This document shows, in pieces, positions 1-8,796 of a DNA stretch of 64,000 nucleotides. The notes beneath the pieces were generated by a model. It saw only the letters and a program-made list of their open reading frames with translations, was not told where the DNA came from and made no database searches. Where the stretch lies: contig NZ_JADKYS010000005.1 of NCBI RefSeq assembly GCF_015354345.1, positions 1 through 64,000 on the forward strand, read 5' to 3'. Positions within the stretch are counted from its first letter, which is position 1. Each line of letters begins with the position of its first letter. The position numbers were made by a program, and so were the translations under genes. Source of the DNA: Methylophilus sp. 14 (lineage in GTDB: Bacteria > Pseudomonadota > Gammaproteobacteria > Burkholderiales > Methylophilaceae).

Positions 1-141
1 GTGACCGCTTGTTTTGGTGAGCAACGCAGGAATCAAGCGGAAGCTAGGGTGCATTTCTTTTGGTTACTTATTCTTTGTGCAAGCAAAGAAAAGTAACTCG
101 CTATAAAAGCGAAAAGCAACAGCACAAACAACCACAACCGC

Positions 142-159
142 GTGGGCAAAAATGCCCAC
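142..159. repeat. Short inverted repeat (GTGGGCA stem)
   Basis: Perfect 7-bp stem GTGGGCA / TGCCCAC with an AAAA loop, followed by CCTAC. Units of this form, with GTAGGGTGGGC-type flanks, are common dispersed extragenic repeats in Proteobacteria. Its copy number elsewhere in this genome cannot be seen from here. Confidence 0.6.
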
Positions 160-213
160 CCTACAACGACCAATCTAAAGAACAACCTTTTATGGCTATC
201 TCACCCTGCCTGG

Positions 214-233
214 ATTCCGGCCTACGCCGGAAT
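214..233. repeat. Short inverted repeat (ATTCCGGC stem)
   Basis: Perfect 8-bp stem ATTCCGGC / GCCGGAAT with a CTAC loop, flanked by TGG on the left and GACG on the right. This matches the general form of the dispersed extragenic palindromes seen in many Beta- and Gammaproteobacteria. Confidence 0.65.
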
Positions 234-387
234 GACGAGGAAAGCCGCAAGACACGATATAAGCAAACCATCCGCGTGTGCACCTACGACCACCGTACGA
301 CGACTTCTTTAGTTACTTTCTGGGGGCAAACACCAGACTAAAGGCGACAGAAGTTAGGCGACCATCTCCAAAACTACGCAAACGAAC

Positions 388-402
388 GCACCAACTTGGT
401 GC
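388..402. repeat. Short inverted repeat (GCACCAA stem)
   Basis: Perfect 7-bp arms GCACCAA / TTGGTGC separated by one base. It lies in the gene-free left edge and could be a protein-binding palindrome or another small repeat remnant. Nothing ties it to a gene. Confidence 0.4.
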
Positions 403-644
403 ACCCAAAACTGACAGCCAGCTTACAAATGGCGCTTTTCTTCGAACTAGGCTTGATTGCGTCTTGTCATTCGCTATGTAAAAGCGTTTAATGTAAGCAA
501 TGTAAAGAGCATTTACGATAATATATTTTATGGCTGTGCCGATATTGACCGATCAGCCATCTCACTTTGAATAATGACTGCGCCTCTGGCGATATAACGC
601 ACACACCACTACAGAATTGACGTTTTATTTCCGTTAACTGACTT

Positions 645-974
645 ATGCATAAACATCTGAACACCGCCGCGTTGCAGCTCAGACTGTGGGTCGTCACAGT
701 GCTGCTGGCTGTGCTCGGCTTTGCATTGGTCGCTGAGTTCTCTGATCACTCCAGCTACAGTGACGACACGGTGCGTGTACGCGTGGCCGAAGTGGTCGAA
801 TACTCCAGTGATGGCGAAACACCTTTCAGTTCTCTTACCCCCCTGATTTCCCCTCCCGCAAGCATGACTGTTGCTTGTGTGGTGCTGTTTGCATTGCTGG
901 CCCTGCCTCGCCGCCGCGTGACCCCACGCCCGGTGTTTGTCCGTCACCTGCATTCGCGCGCACCGCCCGTCTAG
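645..974 (+). CDS. Small hypothetical membrane protein
   Basis: A 109-residue protein of no recognised family. It has a hydrophobic segment at about residues 12-30, an acidic and serine-rich stretch at about 32-62 (DHSSYSDD, YSSDGE) that would face the periplasm, a second hydrophobic segment at about 73-90, and a basic arginine-rich tail. This pattern suggests two membrane spans with both ends in the cytoplasm. It precedes the efflux pump genes by about 230 bases in the same orientation, as small accessory proteins of efflux loci sometimes do, but a functional link is only inference. No clear Shine-Dalgarno sequence precedes the ATG. It could also be a chance frame, since no homology supports it. 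Confidence 0.4.
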   Translation: MHKHLNTAALQLRLWVVTVLLAVLGFALVAEFSDHSSYSDDTVRVRVAEVVEYSSDGETPFSSLTPLISPPASMTVACVVLFALLALPRRRVTPRPVFVRHLHSRAPPV

Positions 975-1206
975 CCCAGGTGTCATTCGCGTTTGCGCCC
1001 TGCAATACGCCGCTGATCGCCGCTCTCTCCTCGTTGTTACCAGTATCTCCCCCAACGTCCACGCAGGACGGAGCCTAGGCTAGCGGTTGTGGTTTGCAAC
1101 AAGAAAGGATAGTCTGACAATCAAGAGCGGCCCGCTGCAGTCAAGCCTTCGCCAACCACCTGTTTTTGCAAGTATTTCTCTTCATTTTTTAAGATAAGAA
1201 CACATT

Positions 1207-2289
1207 ATGATTAAACAGAACTTAATCGTTTTAGGCTTGCTTGGCTCTCTGCTCAGCGCTTGTCATCAGGAAGAGGCGCACGAAGAAGCGCCACCAAAAC
1301 TCGAAGTCACCACGCCATGGCACAAAGACACCATGATCACCAAGGAATATGTCTGCCAGATTCATGCCATCCAGCATATTGAATTACGTGCGCTGGAGCG
1401 TGGTTACTTGCAGGACGTGTATGCTGGCGAGGGCCAGGTGGTCAAACAGGGTCAGCCCATGTTCAAGATCATGCCTAACGTTTACCAGGTCGATTTATTA
1501 AAAGCACAGGCCGAAGCCAAAACCGTGCAAATCGAATATGAAAACACCAAGGCGCTGGCTGAGAAAAAAATTGTCTCGCAAAACGAATTGGCGCTGGGCA
1601 AAGCCAAACTGGACAAAGCCAATGCCGAAGTGCAACTGGCACAAACCCACCTCAACTTTACCAATATCAACGCGCCGTTTACCGGCATTATGGACCATCT
1701 GCTGGTGCGTAAAGGCAGCTTGCTCGACGAAGGCGATTTGCTGACTACGCTGTCTGACAACAGCCGCATGTGGGTGTATTTCAACGTGCCCGAAGCCGAA
1801 TACCTGGACTTTAAAATTCATCAGAAAAACGAGAAGGGCGTGCCGGTCAAACTGCGCATGGCTAACGGTGCCTTGTTTGACCAGGCCGGTGCCATTGAAA
1901 CGGTTGAAGCCGACTTTGACAACAAAACCGGCAACATCGAGTTTCGGGCTGACTTCCCTAACCCGCACAGCTTGCTGCGCCATGGCGAAACCGGCACCAT
2001 TTTGCTAGACGTACCTTACCCTAACGCCATGCTGATCCCGCAAAAAGCCACCTTTGAAGTGCTGGATAAAACCTTTGTTTATGTGGTGAATAAAGACAAA
2101 AAAATCGAGCAACGCATGATTCAAATCGCTGCCGAACTGCCGCATTTGTTTATCGTGAAATCTGGCCTCAAAGACACCGACACGGTGCTGCTGGAAGGCC
2201 TGCGCCGCGTGAGAAACGGTCAAAAAATCGACACCGATTACCGAGCACCTGAAAAAGTCGTTCCCGAGCTGGAACTGTACGCAGAATAA
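1207..2289 (+). CDS. RND efflux periplasmic adaptor lipoprotein (membrane fusion protein)
   Basis: A HlyD/AcrA-family adaptor that would bridge the inner-membrane pump encoded next to the outer-membrane channel encoded after that. The N-terminus is a lipoprotein signal with a lipobox ending LLSAC (Cys19 modified). It is followed by a barrel-sandwich half (LERGYLQDVYAGEGQVVKQG), an alpha-helical hairpin at about 100-145, the second lipoyl half (FTGIMDHLLVRKGSLLDEGD), then beta-barrel and membrane-proximal domains. At 360 residues it is of usual length. The YVCQIHAIQHIELRALERGYL region resembles adaptors of multidrug (HAE1-type) rather than heavy-metal pumps. It is first in a three-gene operon, 19 bases from the permease. 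Substrate is unknown. Confidence 0.93.
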   Translation: MIKQNLIVLGLLGSLLSACHQEEAHEEAPPKLEVTTPWHKDTMITKEYVCQIHAIQHIELRALERGYLQDVYAGEGQVVKQGQPMFKIMPNVYQVDLLKAQAEAKTVQIEYENTKALAEKKIVSQNELALGKAKLDKANAEVQLAQTHLNFTNINAPFTGIMDHLLVRKGSLLDEGDLLTTLSDNSRMWVYFNVPEAEYLDFKIHQKNEKGVPVKLRMANGALFDQAGAIETVEADFDNKTGNIEFRADFPNPHSLLRHGETGTILLDVPYPNAMLIPQKATFEVLDKTFVYVVNKDKKIEQRMIQIAAELPHLFIVKSGLKDTDTVLLEGLRRVRNGQKIDTDYRAPEKVVPELELYAE

Positions 2290-2308
2290 CCCTTAAGGTG
2301 AAAAAAAC

Positions 2309-5300
2309 ATGTTAAACATCTTCCTCAGACGACCGGTGATGGCGATTGTGCTATCGCTGGTGATGATTTTCCTTGGGTTTCTGTCGATCAAAACCCTGCC
2401 GATTTCACAGTTTCCTGAAATTGCGCCGCCACGCGTCATTGTCACACTGGCATTTCCAGGCTCCAGTGCCGACGTGCTGGTGCAGTCATCACTGATTTCT
2501 ATCGAGCGCGCCATCAACGGTGTGCCAGGCATGAAATACATTGTGTCTGACGCTACCAGTGCCGGTGAAGCGACGATACAGGTCATTTTTGACCTCGGCG
2601 TAGACCCCAACGCGGCCATGGTGCTGGTGAAAACCAGGCTGGATCAGGTCATGAGCAAACTCCCCCCCTTGGTACAGTTAGAGGGGGTGATTGTGAACAC
2701 GGTACAACCGAGCATGCTGATGTATGTGAACTTGTACAGTAAAGATAAAAACGCCGACGAGAAGTTTTTGTTTAACTACGTCAACGTCAGCGTGATTCCT
2801 GAAATTCAGCGTGTACACGGCATTGCGCAGGCACAAAACCTGGGTAGCCGCCAGTTTGCCATGCGGATCTGGCTCAACCCTGAGCGTATGCGTGCTTACA
2901 AGGTGTCCAGTAAAGAAGTCATGGATGCGATCAGCAGCCAGAGTGTGATCGGCCGCCCAGGTCGGTTAGGCCAGAGCTCAGGGATTTACGCGCAATCCAA
3001 AGAATATGTACTGGTCTACAAAGGCCGCTACAACAAGCCTGAAGAGTACGGCAACATTATTATCCGCGCTGATTCCAACGGCGAAATCTTGCACCTGAGA
3101 GACATTGCCAAAATTGAGTTAGGCAGTGAGTTTTTTGATATTTACTCCAACAAAGACGGCTACCCATCGGCCGCGATTGTGCTCAAGCAAAACTACGGCA
3201 CCAACGCCAGCGAGGTGATTGCTGACGTAAAAACCAAAATGGAAGAGCTGAAGCAAAGCTTTCCGGCAGGCATGGACTATGAAATCAATTACGACGTCTC
3301 CAAGTTCCTCGATGCCTCGATTGAAAAAGTGATCCATACGCTGGCAGAAGCCTTTATCCTGGTGGCGCTGGTAGTGTTTATCTTCCTGGGTGACTGGCGC
3401 TCGACGCTGATCCCAACGCTGGCGGTGCCGATTTCGCTGATTGGCGCGTTTTTTGTCATGAAAGCGTTTGGGCTCAGTATTAACCTGGTCACGCTGTTTG
3501 CACTGGTGCTCGCCATTGGCGTGGTGGTGGATGACGCCATCGTGGTGGTGGAAGCGGTGCATGCCAAAATGGCCTCTGACCATGTCGGCCCTTACAAAGC
3601 GGTGCAACGCGTGCTGGGTGAAATCGGCGGCGCGATTGTGGCAATCACATTGCTGATGACCTCTGTGTTTATCCCGATTACCTTTATGCCAGGCCCGGTG
3701 GGCGTGTTTTACCGCCAGTTCGCGATTACCATGGCCTCTTCTATCGTATTGTCCGGTGTAGTAGCGCTGACTTTAACACCCGTGCTGTGCGCCATGATTC
3801 TCAAAGACACACATGGCCAACCCAAACGCAAAACACCAATTTCAGTGTTTCTGGATGGTTTTAACTGGGTGTTTGAAAAAGTCACTGGCCGCTATACCAA
3901 CTTTTTGGAAAAAGTGGTCACCCTGCGCACAGTTACATTTATCGTACTGGCGCTGTTCTCGGCTGGTATTTTCTATGTCGACAAAATCTTGCCGGCCGGA
4001 TTTATCCCCGGTGAAGACCAGGGCATGATTTACGCCATTATTCAAACGCCACCTGGCTCCACGCTGGAAACCACCAACAAGGTGGCGCGTCATCTGCAAA
4101 CGCTGGCCAAGCAAGTGGAAGGTGTGGAATCTGTGTCTTCACTGGCCGGTTACGAGGTGTTGACTGAAGGGCGTGGCTCTAACGCCGGCACGTGTATTAT
4201 CAACCTCAAAGACTGGTCTGAGCGCAAGCAATCGGTGAAGCAGATCATTGAAGAACTGGAAGAAAAAACCAAGAACTTTGGTGCGGTGGTTGAGTACTTC
4301 CAGCCACCAGCAGTGCCTGGTTATGGTGCCGCGTCTGGCCTGTCACTGCGTTTGCTGGATAAAACCACCAGCGCTGACTACTACGTGTTCGATAAAATCA
4401 ACAAGGAGTTCATGCAAAACCTGGGCAAGCGCAAGGAGTTAACCGGCTTGTTCACGTTCTATGCGGCCAACTATCCGCAATATGAGTTGATTATCGACAA
4501 CCAGTTGGCGATGCAGAAAAAAGTGTCTATCGAAGATGCCATGAACAACCTGGACATCCTCATTGGTAGTACTTATGAGCAAGGCTTTATCCGCTTTAAT
4601 AACTTCTTTAAAGTCTATACCCAGGCAGGGCCGGAGTTCCGCCGCTACCCAAGTGATGTGCTGAACTACTTTGTCAAAAACGAAGATGGTGAAATGGTGC
4701 CTTACTCGGCATTTATGACGCTGAAAAAGCGCCAGGGGCCTAACGAGATTACGCGTTACAACCTTTACAACTCAGCGGCAATTCGGGCTGAGCCCGCACC
4801 TGGCTACACGACGGAATCAGCCATTAATGCGGTGAAGGAAGTGGCGCGTGCCACCCTGCCAAAAGGCTACGACATCGCCTGGGAAGGCCTCTCATACGAT
4901 GAAGAAAAACGCGGCAATGAAGCGCTGATGATCTTTATCGTGGTGCTGGTGTTTGTGTATATGGTGCTGGCGGCACAGTATGAGAGCTTTATTTTGCCGT
5001 TTGCGGTGATTCTGTCGCTGCCTGCCGGTATTTTTGGCTCGCTGTTCCTGCTCAAAATACTGGGGCTCGCTAACGACATTTACGCACAGGTCGGCCTGAT
5101 TATGCTGATTGGCCTGCTGGGTAAAAACGCCGTGCTGATTGTGGAGTTTGCCGTGCAAAAACATGGCCAAGGCATGTCTATCCGCGATGCAGCGATTGAA
5201 GGCGCTAAAACCCGTTTCCGCCCTATTTTGATGACCTCGTTCGCCTTTATTGCAGGCCTGATTCCACTGGTGATTGCCACCGGCGCAGGCGCGGTGGGTA

Positions 5301-5497
5301 ACCGCACCATTGGTACATCAGCCATGGGCGGCATGCTGTTCGGCACCATCTTCGGTGTGATCGTGATTCCTGGCTTGTACTATATTTTTGGTACGCTGGC
5401 CGATGGCAAGTCCATGATCCGCAGAGAAGAGACCGAACCTCTGACCGAGACTTACAAATACAACTCCCATCAGGATGATGATGACGATGAAGAATAA
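2309..5497 (+). CDS. RND multidrug efflux permease (HAE1 / AcrB-like)
   Basis: A 1062-residue inner-membrane proton/drug antiporter of the AcrB family, the usual length. The N-terminus (LNIFLRRPVMAIVLSLVMI) is the typical first span. The proton-relay residues are present: Asp408-Asp409 in VVVDDAIVVVEAVH (span 4) and Lys939 in LLGKNAVLIVEFA (span 10). Two large periplasmic porter/docking loops lie between spans 1-2 and 7-8. The C-terminus ends in an acidic run (DDDDDEE), which is unusual and probably cytoplasmic. The start is supported by AAGG at 2295-2298. The stop lies inside the beginning of the channel gene, so translation of pump and channel is coupled. No regulator gene is adjacent, so drug specificity cannot be judged. 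Confidence 0.96.
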   Translation: MLNIFLRRPVMAIVLSLVMIFLGFLSIKTLPISQFPEIAPPRVIVTLAFPGSSADVLVQSSLISIERAINGVPGMKYIVSDATSAGEATIQVIFDLGVDPNAAMVLVKTRLDQVMSKLPPLVQLEGVIVNTVQPSMLMYVNLYSKDKNADEKFLFNYVNVSVIPEIQRVHGIAQAQNLGSRQFAMRIWLNPERMRAYKVSSKEVMDAISSQSVIGRPGRLGQSSGIYAQSKEYVLVYKGRYNKPEEYGNIIIRADSNGEILHLRDIAKIELGSEFFDIYSNKDGYPSAAIVLKQNYGTNASEVIADVKTKMEELKQSFPAGMDYEINYDVSKFLDASIEKVIHTLAEAFILVALVVFIFLGDWRSTLIPTLAVPISLIGAFFVMKAFGLSINLVTLFALVLAIGVVVDDAIVVVEAVHAKMASDHVGPYKAVQRVLGEIGGAIVAITLLMTSVFIPITFMPGPVGVFYRQFAITMASSIVLSGVVALTLTPVLCAMILKDTHGQPKRKTPISVFLDGFNWVFEKVTGRYTNFLEKVVTLRTVTFIVLALFSAGIFYVDKILPAGFIPGEDQGMIYAIIQTPPGSTLETTNKVARHLQTLAKQVEGVESVSSLAGYEVLTEGRGSNAGTCIINLKDWSERKQSVKQIIEELEEKTKNFGAVVEYFQPPAVPGYGAASGLSLRLLDKTTSADYYVFDKINKEFMQNLGKRKELTGLFTFYAANYPQYELIIDNQLAMQKKVSIEDAMNNLDILIGSTYEQGFIRFNNFFKVYTQAGPEFRRYPSDVLNYFVKNEDGEMVPYSAFMTLKKRQGPNEITRYNLYNSAAIRAEPAPGYTTESAINAVKEVARATLPKGYDIAWEGLSYDEEKRGNEALMIFIVVLVFVYMVLAAQYESFILPFAVILSLPAGIFGSLFLLKILGLANDIYAQVGLIMLIGLLGKNAVLIVEFAVQKHGQGMSIRDAAIEGAKTRFRPILMTSFAFIAGLIPLVIATGAGAVGNRTIGTSAMGGMLFGTIFGVIVIPGLYYIFGTLADGKSMIRREETEPLTETYKYNSHQDDDDDEE

Positions 5498-6947
5498 GCA
5501 TTTAACATGGATGGTTGCCGGTGCAGTGTCTTTGATGCTGCAGTCGTGCGCGATTCCGTTGATTACCAGCAAACAGGCAGACACTAGCCTGCCCACGCAG
5601 TATCAGGAAACCGTCACGCCGGCAGGCAGCAGTGCCAGCGTGAAGTGGCAGGATTTTTTCGAGGATCCTCACCTGACTGCGCTGATTGATACTGCGGTTA
5701 ACAACAACAAGGAAATTCATATCATGGCGCAACGCATTACGGTTGCCCAGAATGAAATCCAGGCCCGTAAAGGTGAATATTTGCCGTTTGTCGGCATCGG
5801 CGCCAGCGCCGATAAAGAGAAAGTCGGCAAGTACACCCGTAACGGCGCGGTGGAAGAAAACCTGGATATCAAGGAAGGCCGCTCTAACCCACGCTTTTTA
5901 GGCAACTACCAGTTTGGGCTGGTCGCGTCATGGGAGCTGGACGTGTGGAAGAAACTGCGTAATGCGACCAAAGTGGCAGTCATGGAGTACATGGCGACTA
6001 TTGAAGGCAAAAACTTCCTGGTCACCAACCTGGTGGCCGAAGTGGCACATGCCTATTACGAGCTGGTTGCACTGGACAATGAACTGGATACGCTGGATAA
6101 GAACATCAAGATTCAGCAAAATGCGCTGGATGTGGTGAAGCAGTTGCAGCAATACGCGCGCGCCAACTCACTGGCCGTGAAACGGTTTGAAGCCGAAGTG
6201 CAGAAAAACCAGAGCCGCCAGTATGTGCTCAAGCAAAGCATTGTTGAGACTGAAAACCGCATCAACTATCTGCTGGGGAGAACGCCACAACCGATTGCAC
6301 GCGCCTCGGCTGATTTTATGGCCATGCAATCCAAGATGGTGCAAACCGGTGTGCCGTCCGAGTTGTTAGCTAACCGCCCGGATATCCGCCAGGCCGAGTT
6401 GGAACTGTCTGCCGCCAAACTGAATATTGATGTGGCCAAAGCCAACTTCTATCCGTCGTTCTCTATCCGCGCAGGTTTAGGCTTTCAGGCGTTTGATCCT
6501 AAATACCTGCTCAATATTCCGGCATCCGTCATGGCTTCATTTGGTGGCGAGTTGGTCGCTCCGCTGATCAACCGGAACGCAATTGAAGCGCAGTACAAGA
6601 GCGCCAACGCCATGCAGATTCAGGCAGCTTACGACTACGAGCAAAAGATTATCAATGCCTATATGGAAGTGGCTAACCAGATTGCCAATATCGACAATCT
6701 GGATAAAAACTACCAGCTCAAGAACAAGCAAGTGGAGGCATTGACGCAATCCATTGACGTCGCCAACCAGCTGTTTAAAGCCGCGCGCGCAGACTATATG
6801 GAAGTATTGCTCACGCAGCGTGATGCTTTGGATGCCAAAATGGAGTTGATTGAAACCAAGCAACAGCAGGTCTCAGCAGTGGTAGATTTGTACCGCTCAC
6901 TGGGCGGCGGCTGGCAAACGGCAGAAGCAGTGCCAACCAAGCAATAA
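5475..6947 (+). CDS. Outer-membrane efflux channel lipoprotein (OprM/NodT family)
   Basis: A TolC-like outer-membrane factor completing the tripartite pump. The lipobox is LMLQSC (Cys25 if the first ATG is used), so the mature trimer would be lipid-anchored. Two repeated outer-membrane-efflux domains at about 60-255 and 275-470 carry the long helices (VVKQLQQYARANSLAVKRFEAEV; VEALTQSIDVANQLFKAARADYMEVL) and the conserved ELLANRPDIRQAE motif that begins the second repeat. The reading frame overlaps the permease end by 23 bases. Four in-frame ATGs lie at 5475, 5478, 5481 and 5487, and AGGA at 5472-5475 fits 5481 or 5487 better than the first. The gene ends at a bidirectional terminator. Confidence 0.94.
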   Translation: MMMTMKNKHLTWMVAGAVSLMLQSCAIPLITSKQADTSLPTQYQETVTPAGSSASVKWQDFFEDPHLTALIDTAVNNNKEIHIMAQRITVAQNEIQARKGEYLPFVGIGASADKEKVGKYTRNGAVEENLDIKEGRSNPRFLGNYQFGLVASWELDVWKKLRNATKVAVMEYMATIEGKNFLVTNLVAEVAHAYYELVALDNELDTLDKNIKIQQNALDVVKQLQQYARANSLAVKRFEAEVQKNQSRQYVLKQSIVETENRINYLLGRTPQPIARASADFMAMQSKMVQTGVPSELLANRPDIRQAELELSAAKLNIDVAKANFYPSFSIRAGLGFQAFDPKYLLNIPASVMASFGGELVAPLINRNAIEAQYKSANAMQIQAAYDYEQKIINAYMEVANQIANIDNLDKNYQLKNKQVEALTQSIDVANQLFKAARADYMEVLLTQRDALDAKMELIETKQQQVSAVVDLYRSLGGGWQTAEAVPTKQ

Positions 6948-6961
6948 CACTTGTCGCATAT

Positions 6962-6996
6962 AAAAAGGGAGAACGCCACTGGCCTTCTCCCTTTTT
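6962..6996. terminator. Bidirectional rho-independent terminator
   Basis: 12-bp perfect stem AAAAAGGGAGAA (6962-6973) / TTCTCCCTTTTT (6985-6996), with a small GCC/GGC inner pair in the loop. A-rich and T-rich outer arms give a U tract in both directions. It separates the plus-strand efflux operon from the minus-strand DUF4186 gene that ends at 7012. Confidence 0.88.
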
Positions 6997-7011
6997 TATG
7001 TTTAGCAGCTC

Positions 7012-7374
7012 TTATACCGGCATTTGCAGATAGCGCTCCAGCCAATGCTCAATTACCACCACGATATACGCCTGCTCTTCCAGGGTCAGTGCCCGGCCCT
7101 CTTGCAAGCGATGCCATTTGGCGAGGCAGCCACGGCAGCAGGTAGCCGTGGCGTGTTGCGCCACAAACACCGGATGACCGCGCATAGGGGTTTGCTGGCC
7201 ATCGTTGGCGACTACCGCAGGTGCTAACCGCTCGGCAACAAAGCGTTCGGCATGATCCAAAATGATAGGCAGGCCTTTTTGTTGCAGATAGTGCAGGTCT
7301 TTGGCATTTAATTTGAAACGGGCGCGAAAATCAGAGCGTTGCAGGGCTTGAAACAACGACTCCAGATCACGCAT
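7012..7374 (-). CDS. DUF4186 family protein
   Basis: A 120-residue cytoplasmic protein matching the DUF4186 family by its characteristic central block (NDGQQTPMRGHPVFVAQHAT followed by ATCCRGCLAKWH) and the RAL-x-EEQ-x-YIV tail. The two histidines and the CCRGC cysteines look like a possible metal site, but no function is established for the family. It lies 4 bases downstream of the MFS exporter gene on the same strand, so the two are probably cotranscribed. Any role linked to the exporter is inference. Confidence 0.85.
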   Translation of the reverse strand: MRDLESLFQALQRSDFRARFKLNAKDLHYLQQKGLPIILDHAERFVAERLAPAVVANDGQQTPMRGHPVFVAQHATATCCRGCLAKWHRLQEGRALTLEEQAYIVVVIEHWLERYLQMPV

Positions 7375-7378
7375 GGCA

Positions 7379-8611
7379 TTAATGTAACTGCGAAAGATGC
7401 AGGTCGCGTAACTTGGGTGCCTTGACCGCCGTCACGCCCACCACGGCGATGGTCATGCAGCCACCAAAGATCACTGACGGCACCAGCCCCATGAGCCTGG
7501 CGGTGAGGCCAGACTCAAATGCCCCCAGCTCATTGGACGAGCCGATAAAAATACCGTTGATGGCTGACACACGGCCACGCATATTGTCTGGCGTCGCCAG
7601 TTGCAGAATGGTTTGCCGCAAGATCACTGACACCGCGTCCATCATGCCGGAAATGGCCAGAATCACAATGGCCAGCCAGTAGGTACTGCATAATCCAAAC
7701 GCAATCATGCACAACCCAAACCCTGCGACCGCCAGCAACAGCCAGCGGCCACTATGCTGATGAATCGGGTGTTTTGCCAGCCACAGGCTGGTCACAATCG
7801 CCCCCACGGCAGGTGCCGCACGCAACACCCCCAGGCCCTCCGGGCCCATTTGGTAAATATCGTGCACAAAGGCGGGCAGCATGGCCACCGTGCCGCCAAA
7901 CAACACCGCAAACATATCCAGCAACTGCGCGCCCAACACCACCTGTGTACGGCGCACAAATTGCAAGCCTTCGCCTATGCTGGCAAAGACTTTCATCGGT
8001 TCATGACTACGATGTTCGGCTACGCGCAATATACTGGCCGCCATCGCAGCCGCCAGTGCAAGCGTAGCAGACAAGCCATAAGCAATCGATTTATCGGCAA
8101 AACCAATCAGCAGGCCACCGATGGCAGGCCCCACAATCAGGCCGATCTGGAACATAGAGCTGCCAATACCGGAAGCCTTGGCAATCGAAGCGCGCGGGAT
8201 AATCAGCGCGAATAAGGTATTGTAACTTGGCGAAATCAAGGCACGCGCAAACCCAGTCAGCGCGACCGTGCCGTAAATCCACCAGACCGTCTGTGCCGTC
8301 GGGTGCTGGGTAATCAAGACCAGCAAACCGGCATTCAATGCCAGAAACAGGGCAGACACGACCGCGAATCCACGGCGCGAAAAATAATGGTCAACCGCAT
8401 GCCCGGCAAACAGGGCGCTGCCCATATAAGGGATGACTTCTGCCAGTCCAATTAAACCCAATGACCAGGGATCATGCGTGAGTTCATAAATGTGCCAGCC
8501 GATGGCCACCATCATCATTTGGTATGAAAGCACCATGAAAATACGGTAGGTCAGCAATTTAGGGAAAGCATAGCCCTGATGGGCCAGAATCTGACGGACG
8601 GATAAAGACAT
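7379..8611 (-). CDS. MFS transporter (EntS-like exporter)
   Basis: A 410-residue major facilitator with about 12 predicted membrane spans. The N-terminal half carries YELTHDPWSLGLIGLAEVIPYM then FAGHAVDHYFSRRG, the loop 2-3 signature region of the MFS_3 group that includes the enterobactin exporter EntS. The middle contains GFARALISPSYNTLFALIIPRA, typical of the same group. Substrate is not predictable because there are no siderophore genes nearby. It heads a minus-strand pair with the DUF4186 gene and is divergent from the deacetylase-like gene, with 185 bases between the start codons. Confidence 0.88.
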   Translation of the reverse strand: MSLSVRQILAHQGYAFPKLLTYRIFMVLSYQMMMVAIGWHIYELTHDPWSLGLIGLAEVIPYMGSALFAGHAVDHYFSRRGFAVVSALFLALNAGLLVLITQHPTAQTVWWIYGTVALTGFARALISPSYNTLFALIIPRASIAKASGIGSSMFQIGLIVGPAIGGLLIGFADKSIAYGLSATLALAAAMAASILRVAEHRSHEPMKVFASIGEGLQFVRRTQVVLGAQLLDMFAVLFGGTVAMLPAFVHDIYQMGPEGLGVLRAAPAVGAIVTSLWLAKHPIHQHSGRWLLLAVAGFGLCMIAFGLCSTYWLAIVILAISGMMDAVSVILRQTILQLATPDNMRGRVSAINGIFIGSSNELGAFESGLTARLMGLVPSVIFGGCMTIAVVGVTAVKAPKLRDLHLSQLH

Positions 8612-8796
8612 AGCTTGAATTATACGCTATCGCCATGCATGGCAGATTGCCGCGGAATCTCCTACAATGGCATGGCGGGTGCAGTGAATCAGGCAGTAGG
8701 CGAATACGCTGATGAGCCGTCGTTGACTCCGTGCGACCCTGCCGATATAGATGGAGCGCACCCGCCCTGACCGCTCACCCAGCCGGGAACACCCAC

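Larger units (their letters stand above)
1..644. other. Gene-free region rich in short inverted repeats
   Basis: No convincing gene lies here. The short open frames present run through palindromic repeat units, have no ribosome binding site and resemble no protein family. The stretch holds several separate small inverted repeats: CCGCTTG at 5-11 against CAAGCGG at 34-40, an imperfect pair around GTTACTTATTCTTTG (about 72-86) and CAAAGAAAAGTAAC (about 93-106), and the three units listed separately. A second fragment of the GTTACTT unit occurs near 313. It looks like a landing zone for small dispersed extragenic repeats. Promoter elements for the gene at 645 should lie at its right end, but none stands out. 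Confidence 0.6.

Noticed and set aside
60-481. Two short open frames in the left-edge repeat region
   Set aside because: They are made largely of palindromic repeats, lack ribosome sites and resemble no protein.
875-1078. Plus-strand frame overlapping the end of the small membrane protein
   Set aside because: It is proline-rich with no start signal and overlaps the better candidate in another frame.
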